From positions 39,226 to 103,225 of the forward strand of contig DCJK01000018.1 in NCBI GenBank assembly GCA_002320005.1: a stretch of 64,000 nucleotides of DNA. Direction: 5' to 3'. The first letter of the stretch is position 1. Every line of letters starts with the position of its first letter. The position numbers were made by a program, and so were the translations under genes. Of this stretch, positions 61,180 through 64,000 are shown in pieces. The notes under the pieces were generated by a model. The model saw only the letters and a list, made by a program, of their open reading frames with translations. It had not been told where the DNA came from and did not search any database. This DNA is from Firmicutes bacterium UBA1702. Lineage in GTDB: Bacteria > Bacillota > Clostridia > Peptostreptococcales > Anaerovoracaceae.

Positions 61180-61902
61180 CTATTGAAGATATATCATAAT
61201 ATTATAACTCATTTTGTGCAAAATGACCAGATAAATTACTGCTGCTATTGCCACATAGGGTATCAGCGGTCTCTCCTCCCGGGGCTTTACTCTTTTGGTC
61301 ACTGCAAGCCAGAAGAGATGAACTGCGCTTATAAAAGAAGACATGACAAACACGGCTGCAATTCCGTCAAGCCCGACACACAATCCCAGGGCTCCGAAAA
61401 GTTTGATGTCTCCTCCGCCCAGCGTGGGTTTCCTGTATATCAGTCTTCCCAGAAAACCTATAAGCACCATTATTCCCAGTCCTGCAAGGGCTCCCCATAC
61501 TCCCGACATGGGTCCTGCCGTATGATGAGGTACAAATCCTATACCGCCTACTGCCAGAAGGATTATCAGCTGATCCGGCACTATCATATATTTTGCGTCG
61601 GCAATAGCCATCTCCGTAAGAAGCCAGCAGGCTATCAGAGCAATCACCGCATATACAGGGTCTTCAAGTCCGAGTTTTATTCCGGCCATTACAAACAGAC
61701 ATGAAAAGCAATATTTCCATGGCGTACTTTTTATTCTCTGATGAGTGGGGTTTTTCAGTTCCTCATCAGGTTCCTCTCCATAGTCACACAGCCATTTGCC
61801 GGGCATCTTATTAAAAAAATAAACAGCACCGTTGCCTGCGATAATGCCTGCTCCTATGGCAATGATGCATGTAATTACGGTTATGGCATATTTCTCAAAC
61901 AT
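61180..61902 (-). CDS. A24-family prepilin peptidase-like protein
   Basis: A 240-aa membrane aspartyl protease. The two aspartates are in EMAIADAKYMIVPDQL and LGGGDIKLFGALG. There are about seven membrane helices. It lacks the N-terminal methyltransferase part, and no pilin genes are nearby, so it may serve pilins encoded elsewhere. Confidence 0.85.
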   Translation of the reverse strand: MFEKYAITVITCIIAIGAGIIAGNGAVYFFNKMPGKWLCDYGEEPDEELKNPTHQRIKSTPWKYCFSCLFVMAGIKLGLEDPVYAVIALIACWLLTEMAIADAKYMIVPDQLIILLAVGGIGFVPHHTAGPMSGVWGALAGLGIMVLIGFLGRLIYRKPTLGGGDIKLFGALGLCVGLDGIAAVFVMSSFISAVHLFWLAVTKRVKPREERPLIPYVAIAAVIYLVILHKMSYNIMIYLQ

Positions 61903-61987
61903 TTATTCCCCTTTCCGTTCCCTTTGCATATGACATTCTACCACACAGGCAGCCACCATGTAAACCGCCACCTGAAGGAATACCCTA

Positions 61988-62016
61988 TTGACAAAGGCTG
62001 CCGGCGGGTATATACT
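61988..62016 (+). promoter_or_regulatory. promoter of the rib transcript
   Basis: TTGACA (61988-61993), 17-nt spacer, TATACT (62011-62016). Confidence 0.85.
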
Positions 62017-62037
62017 TCCAACTGTAGAATTTAATAA

Positions 62038-62144
62038 ATCTTCAGGGCAGGGTGAAATTCCCTACCGGTGGTAAAGCCCACGAGCCGCAAGGCATGATTC
62101 GGTGTGATTCCGAAGCCGACAGTACAGTCTGGATGGAAGAAGAT
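62038..62144 (+). ncRNA. FMN riboswitch (RFN element)
   Basis: Conserved blocks TTCAGGGCAGGGTGAAATTC, ACCGGTGGTAAAGCCCACGA, GATTCGGTGTGATTCCGAAG, GCCGACAGT and AGTCTGGATGGAAGAAG, in the usual order. It senses FMN and controls the riboflavin genes downstream. Confidence 0.96.
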
Positions 62145-62177
62145 TAACAAATAAGTAAGTCCCATATCTGCTTATTG

Positions 62178-62209
62178 CTCTGGAGTGTTTTTGCATTCCG
62201 GAGTTTTTT
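62178..62209 (+). terminator. rib leader terminator
   Basis: CTCTGGAGTG (62178-62187) pairs with CATTCCGGAG (62194-62203) and a T-tract follows: the expected expression platform of the FMN switch. Confidence 0.8.
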
Positions 62210-62261
62210 ATTTTTTTCAGCGCATAGCAGATAACCAGAGATTGCTTTAACAGTTTTCAGT

Positions 62262-62290
62262 GCCCTGAACTTTATGTTCAGGGCTTTTTT
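62262..62290 (+). terminator. second terminator-like hairpin before ribD
   Basis: GCCCTGAAC (62262-62270) and GTTCAGGGC (62276-62284) with six T, 12 nt before ribD. It overlaps the ribosome-site region. Confidence 0.65.
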
Positions 62291-62302
62291 ATGGAGGTAC
62301 TC

Positions 62303-63409
62303 ATGAATGATACAGATTATATGAGAATTGCTCTTGACCTGGCTGCCAAAGGCATGGGAACGGTCTCTCCAAATCCCATGGTAGGCGCCGTAATAGTCAA
62401 GGAGGGAGAAATAATCGGTACAGGCTGGCACAGACGGGCAGGTGAAACTCATGCAGAGCGCAATGCTCTTGCTGACTGCAGTCGGTCGCCTGAAGGTTCA
62501 ACCATGTATGTTACCCTTGAACCCTGCTGCCACTATGGCAAGCAGCCACCCTGTACAGATGCCATCATCAATGCAGGGATACACCGCGTAGTGGTGGGGT
62601 CTTCTGACCCTAATCCTCTGGTGTCAGGCAAAGGCATAGATATTCTCCGCTCATCGGGAATTCAGGTCACCGAAAATGTTCTCAAGGATGAATGTGACAG
62701 ATTAAATGAGATATTTTTCCACTACATAACCGGAGGCACTCCTTTCGTTATCATGAAATATGCCATGACCATGGACGGAAAAATTGCCGCTTACACAGGC
62801 CTTTCTCAATGGATTACAGGCGGGGAAGCCCGCAGTCATGTACAGCTGCAGCGTCACCGCTGCCGCGGAATAATGGTCGGCACAGGCACAGTGCTTGCAG
62901 ACGACCCCCTGCTTACCTGCAGACTGCCCGGCGCAGAGAGCCCCCTTCGGATTATATGCGACACTTCATTGCGCACACCTCTGTCATCACGGCTCGTGAG
63001 GACAGCAGGAGACGTTCCCACCGTCATAGCCACCTGCCTTGACGATGAAAGGTTCCATAAGCCTTACGAAAAAGCCGGCTGCCGCATTCTTGTGCTTCCA
63101 TCCGAAAATGGTCATATAGACCTGCGGCGGCTTATAAAAGTTCTTGGCAGCGAAGGCATAGACAGCATTCTCCTCGAAGGAGGCGGAACGCTTAACTGGG
63201 CGGCTCTGAACAGCGGAATAGTCAATAAGGTTCAGGCATACATTGCTCCCAAGCTCTTTGGCGGCCGGGATGCTAAAACCCCTGTAGAAGGTCAGGGTGT
63301 GCTTTCCCCTGCCGAAGGCTTCAAGCTTAAAAACAGCACCATAACTAAGCTGGGTAGCGATTTTCTCATAGAAAGCGAGGTTGAAGAGGATGTTCACAGG
63401 GATAGTTGA
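62303..63409 (+). CDS. ribD: riboflavin biosynthesis bifunctional deaminase/reductase
   Basis: Two steps of riboflavin synthesis. The 368-aa protein has an N-terminal deaminase (THAERNALADCSR, LEPCCHYGKQPPCTDAII) and a C-terminal reductase (YAMTMDGKIAAYTGLSQWITG, IMVGTGTVLADDPLLTCR). Start is the ATG at 62303 after ATGGAGGT; the upstream in-frame ATG lies within the ribosome site. Overlaps ribE by 20 nt. Confidence 0.95.
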   Translation: MNDTDYMRIALDLAAKGMGTVSPNPMVGAVIVKEGEIIGTGWHRRAGETHAERNALADCSRSPEGSTMYVTLEPCCHYGKQPPCTDAIINAGIHRVVVGSSDPNPLVSGKGIDILRSSGIQVTENVLKDECDRLNEIFFHYITGGTPFVIMKYAMTMDGKIAAYTGLSQWITGGEARSHVQLQRHRCRGIMVGTGTVLADDPLLTCRLPGAESPLRIICDTSLRTPLSSRLVRTAGDVPTVIATCLDDERFHKPYEKAGCRILVLPSENGHIDLRRLIKVLGSEGIDSILLEGGGTLNWAALNSGIVNKVQAYIAPKLFGGRDAKTPVEGQGVLSPAEGFKLKNSTITKLGSDFLIESEVEEDVHRDS

Positions 63410-64000
63410 AGAAATCGGACTGGTTGAAAACGTAAAAAAAGGACCTGCCTCGGCATCAGTGACCATAAATGCCCCTGCAGTAACTGCCGGAACAAAAACA
63501 GGTGACAGTATTGCGGTAAACGGCATATGTCTTACCGTAACATCCCTGGCGGGAAGCACTTTTACGGCAGATATCATGCACGAATCGCTTAATCGGTCTT
63601 CTCTTTCAGATCTCAGGAGGGGCAGCCGGGTCAACCTGGAAAGGGCCATGGCAGCAGACGGGCGCTTTGGCGGTCACATTGTTTCAGGCCATGTGGACGG
63701 AACCGGTATAATATCCGCTATAAGGGAAGATGACAATGCAGTATGGTATACCGTCAGAACTTCTCCTGCCATTATGCGGTATATCGTGGAAAAAGGTTCT
63801 GTAACAATTGACGGAGTAAGTCTTACTGTTGCTGCAGTAACGGAAGATTCCTTCTCTGTTTCCATTATTCCTCATACCCGGCAGGTCACCATCATGGGAG
63901 ATCTCAGAGCCGGAGACAAGGTTAATCTTGAAAACGATATTATAGGAAAGTATGTGGAAAAGTTTCTTAAGCCTGAAGAAACATCCGTCAAAAGCAACAT
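63390..64000 (+). CDS. ribE: riboflavin synthase alpha chain, cut at the window end
   Basis: Start is the ATG at 63390, overlapping ribD by 20 nt. The frame stays open to the window end (203 codons, nearly the full ~210). MFTGIVEEIGLVENV, VNGICLTVTSL, NLERAMAADGRFGGHIVSGH, GVSLTVAAVTEDSFSVSIIP and VNLENDIIGKYVEKF are the two lumazine-binding repeats. It turns two lumazine molecules into riboflavin. Confidence 0.95.
   Translation, partial: MFTGIVEEIGLVENVKKGPASASVTINAPAVTAGTKTGDSIAVNGICLTVTSLAGSTFTADIMHESLNRSSLSDLRRGSRVNLERAMAADGRFGGHIVSGHVDGTGIISAIREDDNAVWYTVRTSPAIMRYIVEKGSVTIDGVSLTVAAVTEDSFSVSIIPHTRQVTIMGDLRAGDKVNLENDIIGKYVEKFLKPEETSVKSN

Overview
The window looks like the chromosome of a Gram-positive, strictly anaerobic, amino-acid-fermenting member of the Clostridia. 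Evidence: strong AGGAGG-type ribosome binding sites; SAM-I, FMN and T-box leaders with intrinsic terminators; scpAB and the ftsH-tilS-(spoIIE-type) order; a desulfoferrodoxin; and a nearly complete lysine-to-butyrate fermentation locus. I see no phage, plasmid, CRISPR array, rRNA or tRNA. The exact family cannot be fixed from the sequence alone.

Layout. 1-16.5 kb is mostly minus-strand housekeeping: a cut-off MalY/PatB aminotransferase, dusB, a PucR-type regulator, ftsH, tilS, a stand-alone SpoIIE-type phosphatase, tatD, metG, a tiny membrane ORF, a cytidylate-kinase-like protein, aspartokinase, an ECF S component, deoC (+), and metK behind a SAM-I riboswitch. 16.6-25 kb holds an unrecognised 428-aa protein, a radical SAM protein, a hairpin element, a Cys-tailed membrane protein, a cluster of three DnaA boxes, a CwlD-like amidase, an alanyl-tRNA editing protein, a TrpB2-type enzyme behind a Trp T-box, and a G5/3D cell-wall protein.

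25-40 kb is the lysine fermentation island. It contains a transporter, both CoA-transferase subunits, kamE, kamD, kamC, kamB, kamA, two kdd paralogues, a sigma-54 activator and a divergent kal. The activator is unusual: its sensory half is a degenerate copy of Kdd (3,5-diaminohexanoate dehydrogenase), the pathway enzyme encoded next to it. It is flanked by two good -24/-12 promoters (kal and the first kdd) and by two nearly identical 17-bp palindromes that fit as its binding sites. The cleavage enzyme kce is missing from the window. Together these suggest a locus that switches on lysine catabolism by binding a pathway intermediate on a retired enzyme fold.

40-64 kb returns to mixed housekeeping: a pseudouridine synthase, an FAD oxidoreductase, a lipoprotein behind a tandemly duplicated promoter, a PyrK-like Cys-rich protein, a DacF-type carboxypeptidase, scpBA, mtnA, a J-like membrane protein, phzF and desulfoferrodoxin. 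Next come pstS-pstC-pstA without pstB, where PstS is circularly permuted. A Tet(M)/EF-G-like GTPase follows, fused to a C-terminal NYN (Rae1/YacP-like) nuclease domain, then an ABC importer whose permease and ATPase are one protein. The window ends with wecA/tagO-like, dCMP deaminase, truA, yhbY, an A24 peptidase, and the riboflavin genes ribD and ribE behind an FMN riboswitch; ribE is cut by the window end.
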